DNA from: Clostridia bacterium
GTDB taxonomy: Bacteria; Bacillota; Clostridia; TANB77; CAG-508
Assembly (NCBI GenBank): GCA_017528085.1
Contig: JAFXPH010000003.1
Location: 1-53,594 of the forward strand
Direction: 5' to 3'
DNA: 53,594 nucleotides
Of this stretch, positions 7,050-16,623 are shown one piece after another (the stretch's first letter is position 1; each line of letters opens with the position of its first letter). Below the pieces are notes generated by a model. It did no database searches and was not told the origin of the DNA. It saw only the letters and a program-made list of their open reading frames with translations. Position numbers and translations under genes: made by a program.

Positions 7050-8891
7050 TTATTCAAAGAATTTATTAAATTCTTCTGCGTAAATAATCTCTTTTTCCAT
7101 TAATCTTGTAGCAACTCTGTCTAATACATCTCTATGTTCTAATAGAATTTGTTGTGCACTTACATATGCATTATCAACTAATTCTTGAATTTGATTTCCT
7201 ACTTGATCAATTACTTTATCACCATATATTTGTAATTCATATGGATCATCAACTTTAAGTGATAAAGGTCCAATTGAATCGCTCATTCCATAAACAGTTA
7301 GCATATCTTTAGCTATTCCTGTAGCTACTTCTAGGTCATTGCTTGCTCCTGTTGAAATCTCATTTAATACTAATTTTTCAGCAGCTCTACCGCCCATAAG
7401 AGCAATCATTTTTTCTAAAAGTTCTGTTCTAGAAATGTAGAATTTATCTTCATTTGTTTTATACATTGTATAACCACCAGCTACACCTCTAGGAATAATT
7501 GATACTTCTTTAACATCTGATTGTGTTTCTAAGAATCTAGATACTACAGCATGTCCAGCTTCATGATATGCTGTTAATTTTTTATCTTTTTCTGAAACAA
7601 CTCTATTAGATTTTTCAAGTCCAACTGTTATTTTCTTAATTGCACTTTCAATATCTGATTGTTCAATTGCTTTTTTATTATTTCTTGTTGCTATAATTGC
7701 AGCTTCATTTAGAACATTTGCAAGTTCAGCGCCAGTAAATCCTGCTGTATCACCAGCTAAATCTTTAAAGTTGATATCTTCTGCAAACTTCTTATCTTTA
7801 CTATGAAGTTTTAAGATTTCTTCTCTTCCTACTATATCTGGTGTTGGAACAACAATTTGTCTATCAAATCTACCTGGACGAAGTAATGCTTTATCAAGCA
7901 TCTCAGGTCTATTTGTAGCAGCTAAAACAATAACTGTTTCTGTGCTATTAAATCCATCCATTTCTACCAATAATTGATTTAATGTTTGGTTGTTTTCAGT
8001 TTCAGCACCACTATTGCTTGTTCTTCTTGAACCTATAGCATCAATCTCATCTATAAAGATAATACATGGAGCAAGTTTTTTAGCTTTTTCAAATAATTTT
8101 CTTACTCTTGATGCACCAAGACCTGCAAACATTTCAATGAACTCAGATCCACTCATTGATATAAATGGAACTTCTGCTTCACCGGCAATAGCTTTTGCTA
8201 TTAATGTTTTACCAGTACCTGGTTTACCATATAGAAGAATTCCTCTTGGAATCTTAGCTCCCATTTCTCTATACTTCTTAGGTTTCTTTAAGAAGTCTAC
8301 TATTTCAAGTAGTTCTCCTTTTTCTTCATCCAAGCCTGCAATATCAGTAAATCTAATATCTGATTTTTCGCTATCTTCACCATTGTTATATACTTTAGCA
8401 CTATCTGTTCCAAGACCTTGCATCTTGAAAATCATGTACATCAATACTACTAATAGTATAGTTGGTAGTAATGAAAAGATAGTATCAGCAGCTTTTAATA
8501 AGTTATTAATTGGTTTTTGAACCAACTCTAAATCAACTGACTTATCAGCAATCTTCTCTTGAACTAATTCAACAAATGGTTGAATACTTGGAATTGTTGC
8601 TGACTTTGTTCTTTCTTTTTCATCTTCTTCACCTTTTAGAATTACTTTGATGTTAGAAGAACCTGTTGTCATTTCGATCTTCTCTATACTGTTTGTATTA
8701 ATATCACTAATAAGTTCAGTATATGGAAGTTCATTTTCTTCTTGTTTTTGTGATAAGAAATAATCACCAACAAATAATCCTGCTACTAGCAAGATAGAGA
8801 TAATTGTAACAATAATCAATTGTTTTTTATCATCTTTTTTGTTATTGTTATCAAATTCATCTTTAGCATCTGGTTTTTGTTTTTTACTCAT
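7050..8891 (-). CDS. ftsH: ATP-dependent zinc metalloprotease FtsH
   Basis: A 613-residue membrane-anchored AAA+ protease that degrades misassembled membrane proteins and regulatory proteins. A cytosolic Lys/Asp-rich start, a TM segment (about 25-46), an extracytoplasmic domain, and a second TM (about 135-156) precede the AAA module. Walker A is GKPGTGKT (222-229; Lys replaces the usual first Pro). Walker B is IIFIDEID, and the pore loop reads MFAGLGAS rather than the common MFVGVGAS. Arg fingers follow in the SRH region. The protease site is HEAGH (443-447), and the third ligand lies in the SNDLEVAT segment. Length is near the usual 600-650. It sits in the cysS-to-rubredoxin run, 12 bp after the DUF1189 gene. 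Confidence 0.97.
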   Translation of the reverse strand: MSKKQKPDAKDEFDNNNKKDDKKQLIIVTIISILLVAGLFVGDYFLSQKQEENELPYTELISDINTNSIEKIEMTTGSSNIKVILKGEEDEKERTKSATIPSIQPFVELVQEKIADKSVDLELVQKPINNLLKAADTIFSLLPTILLVVLMYMIFKMQGLGTDSAKVYNNGEDSEKSDIRFTDIAGLDEEKGELLEIVDFLKKPKKYREMGAKIPRGILLYGKPGTGKTLIAKAIAGEAEVPFISMSGSEFIEMFAGLGASRVRKLFEKAKKLAPCIIFIDEIDAIGSRRTSNSGAETENNQTLNQLLVEMDGFNSTETVIVLAATNRPEMLDKALLRPGRFDRQIVVPTPDIVGREEILKLHSKDKKFAEDINFKDLAGDTAGFTGAELANVLNEAAIIATRNNKKAIEQSDIESAIKKITVGLEKSNRVVSEKDKKLTAYHEAGHAVVSRFLETQSDVKEVSIIPRGVAGGYTMYKTNEDKFYISRTELLEKMIALMGGRAAEKLVLNEISTGASNDLEVATGIAKDMLTVYGMSDSIGPLSLKVDDPYELQIYGDKVIDQVGNQIQELVDNAYVSAQQILLEHRDVLDRVATRLMEKEIIYAEEFNKFFE

Positions 8892-8903
8892 ACTTACTCC
8901 TTC

Positions 8904-9983
8904 TTAAGCTTCAGATCCTTCTGGCTCTTCAGCTTTTTCTTTTGCTCCTTTCTCGGCTTCTTTTTTTGCCTTCTCTTCTTTATCTTTAATATCCTTTTTC
9001 TTTTCGTCTTTTTTCTTTTTCTCTTCTCTTAATTCTTCAAATTCTTTTTCTTCATTTTCATCTATCTTTTCTTTATCTGTATTATCATCATTTTTATCAT
9101 CTTTTGGTTCAACTGGTTCTTTAAGTGGAGCATTCTTCATTATGTAATATGTTGCAACTGTTATTATGATGATTTCAATAATTGAAGTTACATCTGCATA
9201 ATTATTTATTTCAAAACCAGTAATGTAATTTACAATACTATATATGATCATAAAGATAAATGGAACTGATGTTGCATAGCATACAACTTTATAGCAATCT
9301 AAGAACTTAAGTGGTTCTTTATTTATATAAGCACGTGAAAGAATTTTAACATATAATGCAGGAATCAATAGCAATATAATCAAGCTTATATATACTGAAA
9401 ATGCTTCCATAAATAAAACATATACTCCATATAAAATGCTAATCTTTACAAGTCCTAATGACTCAATATCATTAATTAAGTCTGTTTTTGAATAGTTATT
9501 ATATGCGTTATTAGCAATCATTGCAGAGTAATAAAGTGGTATTTCAAGTTCTCCATCTTTGATCATTCCACCTTTATTAAATAGGAATATTTTTATTTCT
9601 GCATCTACTGATTTTACATTAAATGATTCTACTTCTTCTTTTACTCTTTCTACATCTCCTGTCTTTGATGTATCAAGCACAAAGAATGTTGAATATTCAT
9701 CATCAAATCCTTCAGCATATTCATTTGTTTCTATGGCACCATTAACATATTTAAAATCAGGAAGTGTTTTTAAAAATTCATATCCTTTAATTGACATCTT
9801 ATAGAACTTAATTGAAACTCCTATAGATACCACTATGGCAAGTATTACTATGAAGAAACACAAATGTAAAAACATAGCATAGAAGAAATCTGCATCTACT
9901 AGTTTTTGGTATTCGTCAAAATCAAATATTGAGATTTTTAATCTTTTGAAAAAACCAATTTGTTCTTTTTTTTCTTCTTCCAT
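8904..9983 (-). CDS. DUF1189 family membrane protein
   Basis: A 359-residue protein with FFKRLKISIFDFDEY at the start, typical of DUF1189. A first TM lies at about residues 36-60, an extracytoplasmic stretch at about 65-165, and three more TM segments between about 175 and 285. The last 70 residues are a Lys/Glu-rich, probably disordered or coiled-coil cytosolic tail. Function is not established for the family. The start ATG overlaps the alr stop codon (TAATG), so translation is probably coupled to alr. Confidence 0.75.
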   Translation of the reverse strand: MEEEKKEQIGFFKRLKISIFDFDEYQKLVDADFFYAMFLHLCFFIVILAIVVSIGVSIKFYKMSIKGYEFLKTLPDFKYVNGAIETNEYAEGFDDEYSTFFVLDTSKTGDVERVKEEVESFNVKSVDAEIKIFLFNKGGMIKDGELEIPLYYSAMIANNAYNNYSKTDLINDIESLGLVKISILYGVYVLFMEAFSVYISLIILLLIPALYVKILSRAYINKEPLKFLDCYKVVCYATSVPFIFMIIYSIVNYITGFEINNYADVTSIIEIIIITVATYYIMKNAPLKEPVEPKDDKNDDNTDKEKIDENEEKEFEELREEKKKKDEKKKDIKDKEEKAKKEAEKGAKEKAEEPEGSEA

Positions 9984-11089
9984 TATACATACTCCCTTCT
10001 AATGATAGGATTAACCTTTAATGGTTCGAAATCATCAAATCTAACTATATCACCCAAGTTAATATTTGGATTTTTATCAATATCAATAATTGAATGATAC
10101 ATTCCTACTCTTCCGATAATAGGATATTTTGTACCATTAATTACTACATGTAATCCTTTGTCTTTGAATAAATCTCTTATAGAAATTAGAACATTTTTAA
10201 ATTTCTTTGAAAATGTATCTAAATTTTTCTTATTATCTACTGTGAATCCATCAGCATATCCCACTTGAATAATTCCAATTCTCATATCTTTTTTAGCAGT
10301 ATATTCTCTACCATAGCTGATTGATTCACCTTTTTTTATGTTTCTTATTTCTGAAATTTCAGTTTCAAATACTCCGACTTTTTTAAGATATTTTCTGTCA
10401 CAAATTGTTCTACCTGTTAAGCATGATCCAAGTCTAACAGCATCTAATCTCATGTCTTTATATTTAAGTGCTCCTGAACTTGAACATACATGTTTAAGTG
10501 GAACTTCATATCCTTTTCCTTCGATAAAATCAATTAGTTTCATGAATCTATCAAATTGAAGCGTTGCATAATCTTCTGAAACAGGAGTTATTCCATGAGC
10601 ATATATACCAATTATTTCTATTGGGAATATATTCTCTTTAAAGCATTTTTCAACAGATTCAAAATCATCATACATAAATCCATAGCGGCCAAAGCCACAA
10701 TCTATCTTAAGATGAATTTTTGCACTCTTGTTTAATGCTTTTGCAGTTTCTTTAACTAGATTGAATTGATATAAAGTGTCAACTGTTATCTCAACTCCAT
10801 TTGAAATAAGATATGCAATTTCAGTATTATTATTAGTTGGAGAAAGCATTAAAATGTTTGGTCCAATGTCTTCTTTAACTAAAATCTCAACTTCTTCCAT
10901 TGTTGCAACTGCTACATCATTAATTCCACATTCATGAATTATTCTCGTAAAATTAACAATTCCTAGTCCATAACCGTTGTCTTTGACTATACCAATTACA
11001 ACTCTGTCTGGATTATCTTCTTTCATTTCTGAAATAAGATGTCTTACATTATTTTTTAAATCACTTCTATTTACTACTACTCTTTTCAT
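9983..11089 (-). CDS. alr: Alanine racemase (divergent)
   Basis: A 368-residue fold-type III PLP enzyme that would make D-alanine for peptidoglycan. The PLP lysine is Lys36 (VKDNGYG, for the usual VKANAYG). Arg219 (VRLGS, pyridine-nitrogen contact), catalytic Tyr259 (ISYG) and the carbamylatable Lys128 (HLKIDCGFGRYG) are all in register with the Geobacillus enzyme. The GRVxMDQ motif reads GRVGMYH, with Tyr331 in place of the conserved Asp. It lies between femX-like and DUF1189 genes with no spacing, in a wall-synthesis context. Another amino-acid racemase specificity (e.g. serine) is possible because of the motif changes. Confidence 0.85.
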   Translation of the reverse strand: MKRVVVNRSDLKNNVRHLISEMKEDNPDRVVIGIVKDNGYGLGIVNFTRIIHECGINDVAVATMEEVEILVKEDIGPNILMLSPTNNNTEIAYLISNGVEITVDTLYQFNLVKETAKALNKSAKIHLKIDCGFGRYGFMYDDFESVEKCFKENIFPIEIIGIYAHGITPVSEDYATLQFDRFMKLIDFIEGKGYEVPLKHVCSSSGALKYKDMRLDAVRLGSCLTGRTICDRKYLKKVGVFETEISEIRNIKKGESISYGREYTAKKDMRIGIIQVGYADGFTVDNKKNLDTFSKKFKNVLISIRDLFKDKGLHVVINGTKYPIIGRVGMYHSIIDIDKNPNINLGDIVRFDDFEPLKVNPIIRREYV

Positions 11090-12148
11090 TTACTTCTTTC
11101 CTAACAATTTAGTTTTTATTTTACGTAATGTTCTAAATAGTTTTTCTGCAATTTTATAAAGCTTATACATCATAGGTTTATAAGGTATGTATACTTCACC
11201 GATAAACTCAGTAAAATCTGCATTAAATCCTTTTTTAAACCTATAAAGTCCATATTGTGGATGTGATTCATCTACTACTCCAGATACTCCTCTAAAGTCA
11301 TACACATCACATTTTCTTTCTATAGCCTCTTTAATCATTGTCCATTGAAGTAAATAATTTGGCATTAGATTTCTATATGAATTACTACTTGCTCCATATA
11401 AGTACCATACTTTATTTCCATACATAATTGGAAGAATTCCAGCAATTGGAATATCTTCATGGTATGCTAAAAGTACTTTCATATGATCTGGTGCTAAGCA
11501 GTCATACATTTTTTCAAAATATGATAGTGGTCTTATGATGAAGTCATCTCTTTCTCCAGTTTCAACCATTATCTTATGAAAAGCTTTTAAGTCTTCCCTT
11601 GTTCCTTCTTTAATTACTACACCTTTTTTAGTAGCAAGTCTTATGTTGTATCTAGTTTTTGAATGGAAAGCATTAAAGATTTCATCTTCAGTTTTGTTCT
11701 TAATATTTAGTTTAAAAACAAATCTTGGTTGAATTTCATCTTTAAAATCTTTACTATCATCTTTAATTAGATAACCTAAATCAGATACTATTTTTCTGTA
11801 GCCTTCATCAGTTTTAAGAACTTCTGGTTCTGTTCTTAAAACAAATGCATTATATTTTTTAGCAAGAAAAGCAAAACCTTCAGTTAAATCTTTAAGTACC
11901 TCTTCATTATGGATATCACATACTGGTCCTCTTGGTGAATACATCATATTGCCAAATAGAGGAATCTTTCTTATCCATACTATAGAGCTACCAACAATAT
12001 CTCCTTTATCGTTTTCAGATAAAACTACTTCTTTAATCCAACTAGTTTTAACTTCACCCCATTCAAGAGATTGTTGGAAGTTACATCTATCGTGGCCTTC
12101 TAAGAACTTCGTATACCTTTCTTTATCTTTTTCTTCTAATATTTTCAA
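11090..12148 (-). CDS. FemA/FemX-family peptidoglycan bridge aminoacyltransferase
   Basis: A 352-residue protein of the FemABX family, which transfers amino acids from aminoacyl-tRNA to lipid II to build the peptidoglycan cross-bridge. Family marks include NFQQSLEWGEVK near residue 23, YSPRGPV near 90, TRYNIRLATKKGV in the middle, and YDFRGVSG plus GLYRFKKGF in the C-terminal GNAT-like half. Which amino acid it adds is not visible. Its stop codon directly abuts the alr start codon, and cysS lies 18 bp upstream, so tRNA charging, bridge addition and D-Ala supply are co-transcribed. Confidence 0.88.
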   Translation of the reverse strand: MKILEEKDKERYTKFLEGHDRCNFQQSLEWGEVKTSWIKEVVLSENDKGDIVGSSIVWIRKIPLFGNMMYSPRGPVCDIHNEEVLKDLTEGFAFLAKKYNAFVLRTEPEVLKTDEGYRKIVSDLGYLIKDDSKDFKDEIQPRFVFKLNIKNKTEDEIFNAFHSKTRYNIRLATKKGVVIKEGTREDLKAFHKIMVETGERDDFIIRPLSYFEKMYDCLAPDHMKVLLAYHEDIPIAGILPIMYGNKVWYLYGASSNSYRNLMPNYLLQWTMIKEAIERKCDVYDFRGVSGVVDESHPQYGLYRFKKGFNADFTEFIGEVYIPYKPMMYKLYKIAEKLFRTLRKIKTKLLGKK

Positions 12149-12166
12149 AACCTATATGCCCCCAAT

Positions 12167-13552
12167 TTATTTCTTTTCTACTATTGTACCTTCTTTGCTA
12201 TCCTTTACATTATAGCCTTTTTCAATAAGCATGTCTCTTAATTTATCAGACTCTGCCCATTTTTTTTCTTCTCTAGCTTTATTTCTTTCTTCTACTAATT
12301 TTTGAATTTCTTCTGGTAGTTCTTCTTCCTTTTTCTCATAGTTTGCTAAATCTAGTCCTAATACTTCATCAAACTTAATAATTAAGTTATATAAGTCTTT
12401 AGATTTTATAGGATTCTTAACTACATCCCAAACTACACTCATAGCTTGAGGCATATTTAAGTCATCATTAATAGCATCTAAGAATTTTTCTTCATAATCT
12501 TTGATTACATCTTCAGATACTTTTTCTTGTCCTTCTTTATGTGCTAGAAGTCCTTCTCTTAATCTTCCCAAAGCTACTTTTGCAGCATCCATTGCTTCAA
12601 AAGTAAAGTTAATAGGAATTCTATATGTAGATGTATAATTAAACATCTTATATACAAGTGGTTCATAACCTTTTTCTTCTAAATCTTCTAATGTATATAA
12701 ATTTCCTAAACTCTTTGACATCTTTCCGCCATCTACTTTTAAGAAATTAACATGCATCCAGAATTTTGCAGGTATTTTTCCACAGAATCCTTTTGCTTGG
12801 GCTATTTCATTTTCGTGATGAATTGGAATATGATCTACACCACCTGTATGTATATCAAACTGTTCACCTAAATATTTATAGCCCATAGCAGAACACTCTA
12901 AATGCCAACCTGGATAACTTTTTCCAAAGAAGCTATCCCATTTCATGATATGGCTTTCTGGAGCTTTAATCCATAAAGCAAAATCTGAAATGTTTCTTTT
13001 AGCACTATCAAATTCTACTCTGGCACCTGCTTTTTGTTCGTCTACTTTTCTATCAGATAATTCTGGATATTTATCAAGTTTTGATGTATCAAAATATACT
13101 GTATCGTCAGTATGATATGTATATCCATTATCAATAATTTTCTTTACATAGTCTTCCATAACATCAATGTGCTCTGTAGCTCTTGCTATTATTTCAGGTC
13201 TATCTATATTTAACTTATCTATATCTTTAAAAAATGCATTCATATAAAAGTCTGCTATTTGGAAAGGATCTTTATTTTCTCTTCTTGCAGCTTTCATCAT
13301 TTTGTCTTCACCTTCATCAGCGTCTGATGTTAAGTGTCCAACATCTGTTATATTCATAACATGTTTTAATGAATAGCCATTATATTTAAGAGTTCTTCTT
13401 AAAGAATCCATAAACAAATAGGCTCTTAAGTTTCCTATATGTGCAAAATAGTAAACAGTAGGTCCACAAGTATACATTCTTACTTCTTTTCCGTCTAATG
13501 GTTTAAATTCATCTTTGCTTCTTGTAAGCGTATTATAAAACTTTATACTCAC
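12167..13552 (-). CDS. cysS: Cysteinyl-tRNA synthetase
   Basis: A 461-residue class Ia synthetase that charges tRNA-Cys. HIGH-type motif HIGN (residues 38-41) follows the zinc-binding Cys29 (TCGPTVYY). WHLECS and HHENE supply further zinc ligands, and KMSKS appears as GGKMSKSLGN. The C-terminal DALR helical region is present. Length is normal (460-470). It heads the run of tightly packed genes down to rubredoxin. Confidence 0.97.
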   Translation of the reverse strand: MSIKFYNTLTRSKDEFKPLDGKEVRMYTCGPTVYYFAHIGNLRAYLFMDSLRRTLKYNGYSLKHVMNITDVGHLTSDADEGEDKMMKAARRENKDPFQIADFYMNAFFKDIDKLNIDRPEIIARATEHIDVMEDYVKKIIDNGYTYHTDDTVYFDTSKLDKYPELSDRKVDEQKAGARVEFDSAKRNISDFALWIKAPESHIMKWDSFFGKSYPGWHLECSAMGYKYLGEQFDIHTGGVDHIPIHHENEIAQAKGFCGKIPAKFWMHVNFLKVDGGKMSKSLGNLYTLEDLEEKGYEPLVYKMFNYTSTYRIPINFTFEAMDAAKVALGRLREGLLAHKEGQEKVSEDVIKDYEEKFLDAINDDLNMPQAMSVVWDVVKNPIKSKDLYNLIIKFDEVLGLDLANYEKKEEELPEEIQKLVEERNKAREEKKWAESDKLRDMLIEKGYNVKDSKEGTIVEKK

Positions 13553-13577
13553 TATTTTTCACCTCTTTATTTTAGTT

Positions 13578-13601
13578 ATAGGCAGAATTGCTTCTGCCTA
13601 T
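13578..13601 (-). terminator. Hairpin between the penicillin-binding protein and cysS genes
   Basis: Perfect 10-bp stem ATAGGCAGAA / TTCTGCCTAT with loop ttgc. On the minus strand it follows the PBP stop codon, but the downstream T-run is poor (ATAACTAAAAT). It may be a weak terminator or attenuator allowing some read-through into cysS. Confidence 0.5.
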
Positions 13602-13615
13602 ATTTATTTTATTAA

Positions 13616-16468
13616 TTATGGATTATTTCCTGTATTGTCATCGTCTCCAGGTCCTCCGCCACCTGGATTATTTGGATCAGGCGTTCCGCATCTTGTACAA
13701 ACACCATTCTCAAAATTATGTCCTAATGCTGGTATTGGATCTGTTTTTGTCTCTCCACATGAACATTTATATGAAATTACGCCTTCTTGTAAACATGTAG
13801 CTTCTGTTCTTCCACTCTCAACCCATGAATGAGTATGTGGTGGTGGTGGTGGAGTTGTGTTAGTTGTAGTATTTGTTGTTGTATTAGTTTGTGTTGAATT
13901 TGTATTACTATCATTATTATTATTCTTATTATTCTTAGCTGCTATACCAGCTTCTGTGTCTCTATACTCTGTTGAACCACATATTGTACAATGTCTCTCC
14001 TCAACTAGTCCATTTGATTGAGTTTGCCAATCACCCCACACGTGATTATGATCTCCACCGTCCATTGCTGGTTGAGTATGAAGTGGACAAGTTTCTGTAG
14101 GTGCAATTCCTAATGTTGCATCTATTGTTGATTGCCACTTAGTTACTCCTCTTTCATGAACTGGTAAATATGCAAATGTTCTTTCCTCTTTGTTTGGACA
14201 GAACTCTGTAGCTAATAAGTTAGATTCCAAACAAATTACACAATTTGAATGTCCATCACAAACTTCTGGTATTTGTCCATCTAAGAAGTACTCATTATAT
14301 ACATTTGTACATCCTTCTTTAGCTCTTAGACCAGAATCTCTACATATTGCTACACTCTTAACTTCTTCTGGTTTTTCAAATTTTGCATTTGGTAATTCTT
14401 CGTGGATATCTGTCATAACAGCATCCCAAATCTTACCTGCAGGGTTTCCAGAGAACACAACCTCTGCATTAAATTCATATCCATACCAACAGGCTGCTGT
14501 ATAGTATGGTGTGAATCCACATAGCCATCTATCATAATCATCATTAGTTGTACCAGTTTTTGCTGCTACATCCATACCTTTAATAGCACAATAAGTTGCA
14601 GTACCTGAACCACCTCTTACTGTTTCTTGTAAGATAGTTTTTTCAATGTAAGCGTTTCCTCTTGACATTGCAACAGTCTCTTCCATATCTGGTTCATATA
14701 GAACATTTCCTTCACCATCAGTTACTTTAGAATAGAATGTAGGTTTTCTATATACACCATCATTTGCAATTGCTGCATATGCACCAGCCATTTGGTAAAC
14801 AGATACACCATCGTGTAATCCACCAAGTGCTAATGATAATCCTTCATTTTCAAATTTTGGTAATCCTACTTTTTCGCAGAATTCTGCAGCTTTATCTACG
14901 CCAATATCTGCCATAGCTTTAACATGAGGAATATTTGCTGATATTTCTATAGCATGTCTCATATTCATTGCTCCACGATATCCTGAATAGTAGTTATGTG
15001 GTTTATATCCACCACCAAAATTTGTTGGTGCATCAAGATAAACAGTAGCACCATTTATAATATTATTTTCTAGACCTGGAGCTATAACTGAAAGTGGTTT
15101 CATAGATGAACCAGTTGCCTTCTTTAATTTTGTAGGCCAGTTAAAATATCCAAGTTTTGTTTTTGTTTTTTCTTCACCAATACCAGTACTTGAAGCAACA
15201 ACTGCACCAGTTTGGTTATCTATAATTACCATTGATGCCATTGAAGATTCTTTAATCTTATTGCCTTCTTTATCTTTATAGTATGCAGTCTTTAAATATT
15301 TTTTCTCATTTGCAAGTTCTTCTTCAAGTCTTGCTTGAATTGCTGAATCTTGAGTTGTGTAGATTTTTAATCCTGAAGAATATAGATATGTTTCAGCCAT
15401 GCTTTCACTCATATCTGAATCTTTCATGATTTGATTTATAATTTGTTCTAGAGCAGCTTCTGTGTGGTAGCTCATTTCTACTGTAACAGATGCAGCTTCT
15501 CCTCTTTCAAATTTTAATCCAGCATCTACTTGGCTACATGCCTCATTATATTGTTCTTCATTAATAAAAGCTAAGTCTTTCATCTTTCCAAGAACAGTTT
15601 TTGTTCTTTTCTTGATTTTTTCTTGCATTGCTTCATATTTTTCAGGTTCATTCTCATATTTTTCGAATGGTTTATATGAATTTGGTTGGTGGTTAATACC
15701 AGCCATAAATGCACATTCTGCTAAAGATAAATCTTTTGCACTCTTATTGAAATAATATATTGATCCAAGTTCAACACCATTAATATCATCTCCACCAACG
15801 AAGATCATATTTAGGTAAAGTTCTAATATTTGATCTTTTGATAAATATTGTTCTACTTGAATAGCTTTAGAAATCTCTTTTACTTTTCTTAAAGCACCAG
15901 CTAATTTAGAATTTTCTTTATCGTTAGTTATATTCTTAATTAACTGTTGAGTAATACTACTTCCACCGAAAGATGAACTACCACCATGAGTAATATAAGT
16001 TACAATAGCAGCTGTAGTTCTTTTAATATCTACACCTGAGTGTTGATAAAATCTTTCGTCTTCTATTGCTACATATGCTTTAGGTAATAATTCTGCCATA
16101 TCATTTAATGATACTATTTTTCTTTTTGTACCACCACTTAATGTGGCCAAAACATTACCGTCTTTATCATATACAGTTGAATTCTCATATTTGATTACTA
16201 AATCTTTTTCATCGATTTTTAATTCATCACCAAATACACCATAGAATGCACCAACTACTATACCTGTTCCAATGATTATTGCTAATATCATTAGAATTAT
16301 ACATACTTTAATTAGTGTCCATATTCTAGGGTGTTTATCTTTAAATCTAATTTTTACATTTCCCTTTTTGTCATATTTAACCTTTTTAGTTTTCTCTTTT
16401 TTAGGTCTCTTTGTTTTCTTATTCAAGTCTGAAGATTTTACTCTTTTAGTTTCTTGATTTTTTTCCAT
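13616..16468 (-). CDS. Class A penicillin-binding protein with a Cys-rich C-terminal tail
   Basis: A 950-residue bifunctional peptidoglycan synthase. A Lys-rich cytosolic tail (1-50) and TM anchor (about 52-77) lead into the GT51 glycosyltransferase domain, with EDERFYQHSG (catalytic Glu136) and GGSSITQQL (169-176). The transpeptidase domain has SSMK (nucleophile Ser454), SAN (510-512) and KTGT (637-640). After it, residues 709-840 hold many Cys and His residues. An Asn/Thr-rich linker and a Pro stretch (about 845-877) lead to a tail (878-930) with CSCG and CTRCG knuckles, then a Gly/Asp-rich end. The catalytic part is ordinary PBP1A; the roughly 240-residue extension is not. TTGGAGGA supports the start. 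Confidence 0.95.
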   Translation of the reverse strand: MEKNQETKRVKSSDLNKKTKRPKKEKTKKVKYDKKGNVKIRFKDKHPRIWTLIKVCIILMILAIIIGTGIVVGAFYGVFGDELKIDEKDLVIKYENSTVYDKDGNVLATLSGGTKRKIVSLNDMAELLPKAYVAIEDERFYQHSGVDIKRTTAAIVTYITHGGSSSFGGSSITQQLIKNITNDKENSKLAGALRKVKEISKAIQVEQYLSKDQILELYLNMIFVGGDDINGVELGSIYYFNKSAKDLSLAECAFMAGINHQPNSYKPFEKYENEPEKYEAMQEKIKKRTKTVLGKMKDLAFINEEQYNEACSQVDAGLKFERGEAASVTVEMSYHTEAALEQIINQIMKDSDMSESMAETYLYSSGLKIYTTQDSAIQARLEEELANEKKYLKTAYYKDKEGNKIKESSMASMVIIDNQTGAVVASSTGIGEEKTKTKLGYFNWPTKLKKATGSSMKPLSVIAPGLENNIINGATVYLDAPTNFGGGYKPHNYYSGYRGAMNMRHAIEISANIPHVKAMADIGVDKAAEFCEKVGLPKFENEGLSLALGGLHDGVSVYQMAGAYAAIANDGVYRKPTFYSKVTDGEGNVLYEPDMEETVAMSRGNAYIEKTILQETVRGGSGTATYCAIKGMDVAAKTGTTNDDYDRWLCGFTPYYTAACWYGYEFNAEVVFSGNPAGKIWDAVMTDIHEELPNAKFEKPEEVKSVAICRDSGLRAKEGCTNVYNEYFLDGQIPEVCDGHSNCVICLESNLLATEFCPNKEERTFAYLPVHERGVTKWQSTIDATLGIAPTETCPLHTQPAMDGGDHNHVWGDWQTQSNGLVEERHCTICGSTEYRDTEAGIAAKNNKNNNNDSNTNSTQTNTTTNTTTNTTPPPPPHTHSWVESGRTEATCLQEGVISYKCSCGETKTDPIPALGHNFENGVCTRCGTPDPNNPGGGGPGDDDNTGNNP

Positions 16469-16507
16469 AATTTGTCCTCCAAAATATAGTCCTAAATATA
16501 CGTGCTT

Positions 16508-16536
16508 ATTATATTACAAATAGCTAAAAAAATAAA
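16508..16536 (-). promoter_or_regulatory. Possible promoter of the penicillin-binding protein gene
   Basis: Minus strand TATAAT (16513-16508) with a weak TTTATT at 17-nt spacing, 40 bp before the start codon. The -10 is good and the -35 poor. Confidence 0.35.
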
Positions 16537-16579
16537 GGTTTTTAAGGTTTTTTTTTGCTTTTTTTTAAGGCAAAAAAAT

Positions 16580-16613
16580 AAAACCAAATTCTACTATTTT
16601 AGAACTTGGTTTT
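16580..16613 (-). terminator. Terminator of the TPR-to-folD operon
   Basis: Stem AAAACCAA(G/A)TTCTA with one mismatch pairing 16580-16593 to 16600-16613, followed on the minus strand by a T-run (TATTTTTTTG). It lies directly after the folD stop. Confidence 0.85.
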
Positions 16614-16623
16614 AGCTTTATTT

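Noticed and set aside
7990..8520. 176-codon plus-strand open frame
   Set aside because: It lies antisense inside ftsH, whose motifs are intact. It has no ribosome-binding site or recognisable protein features.
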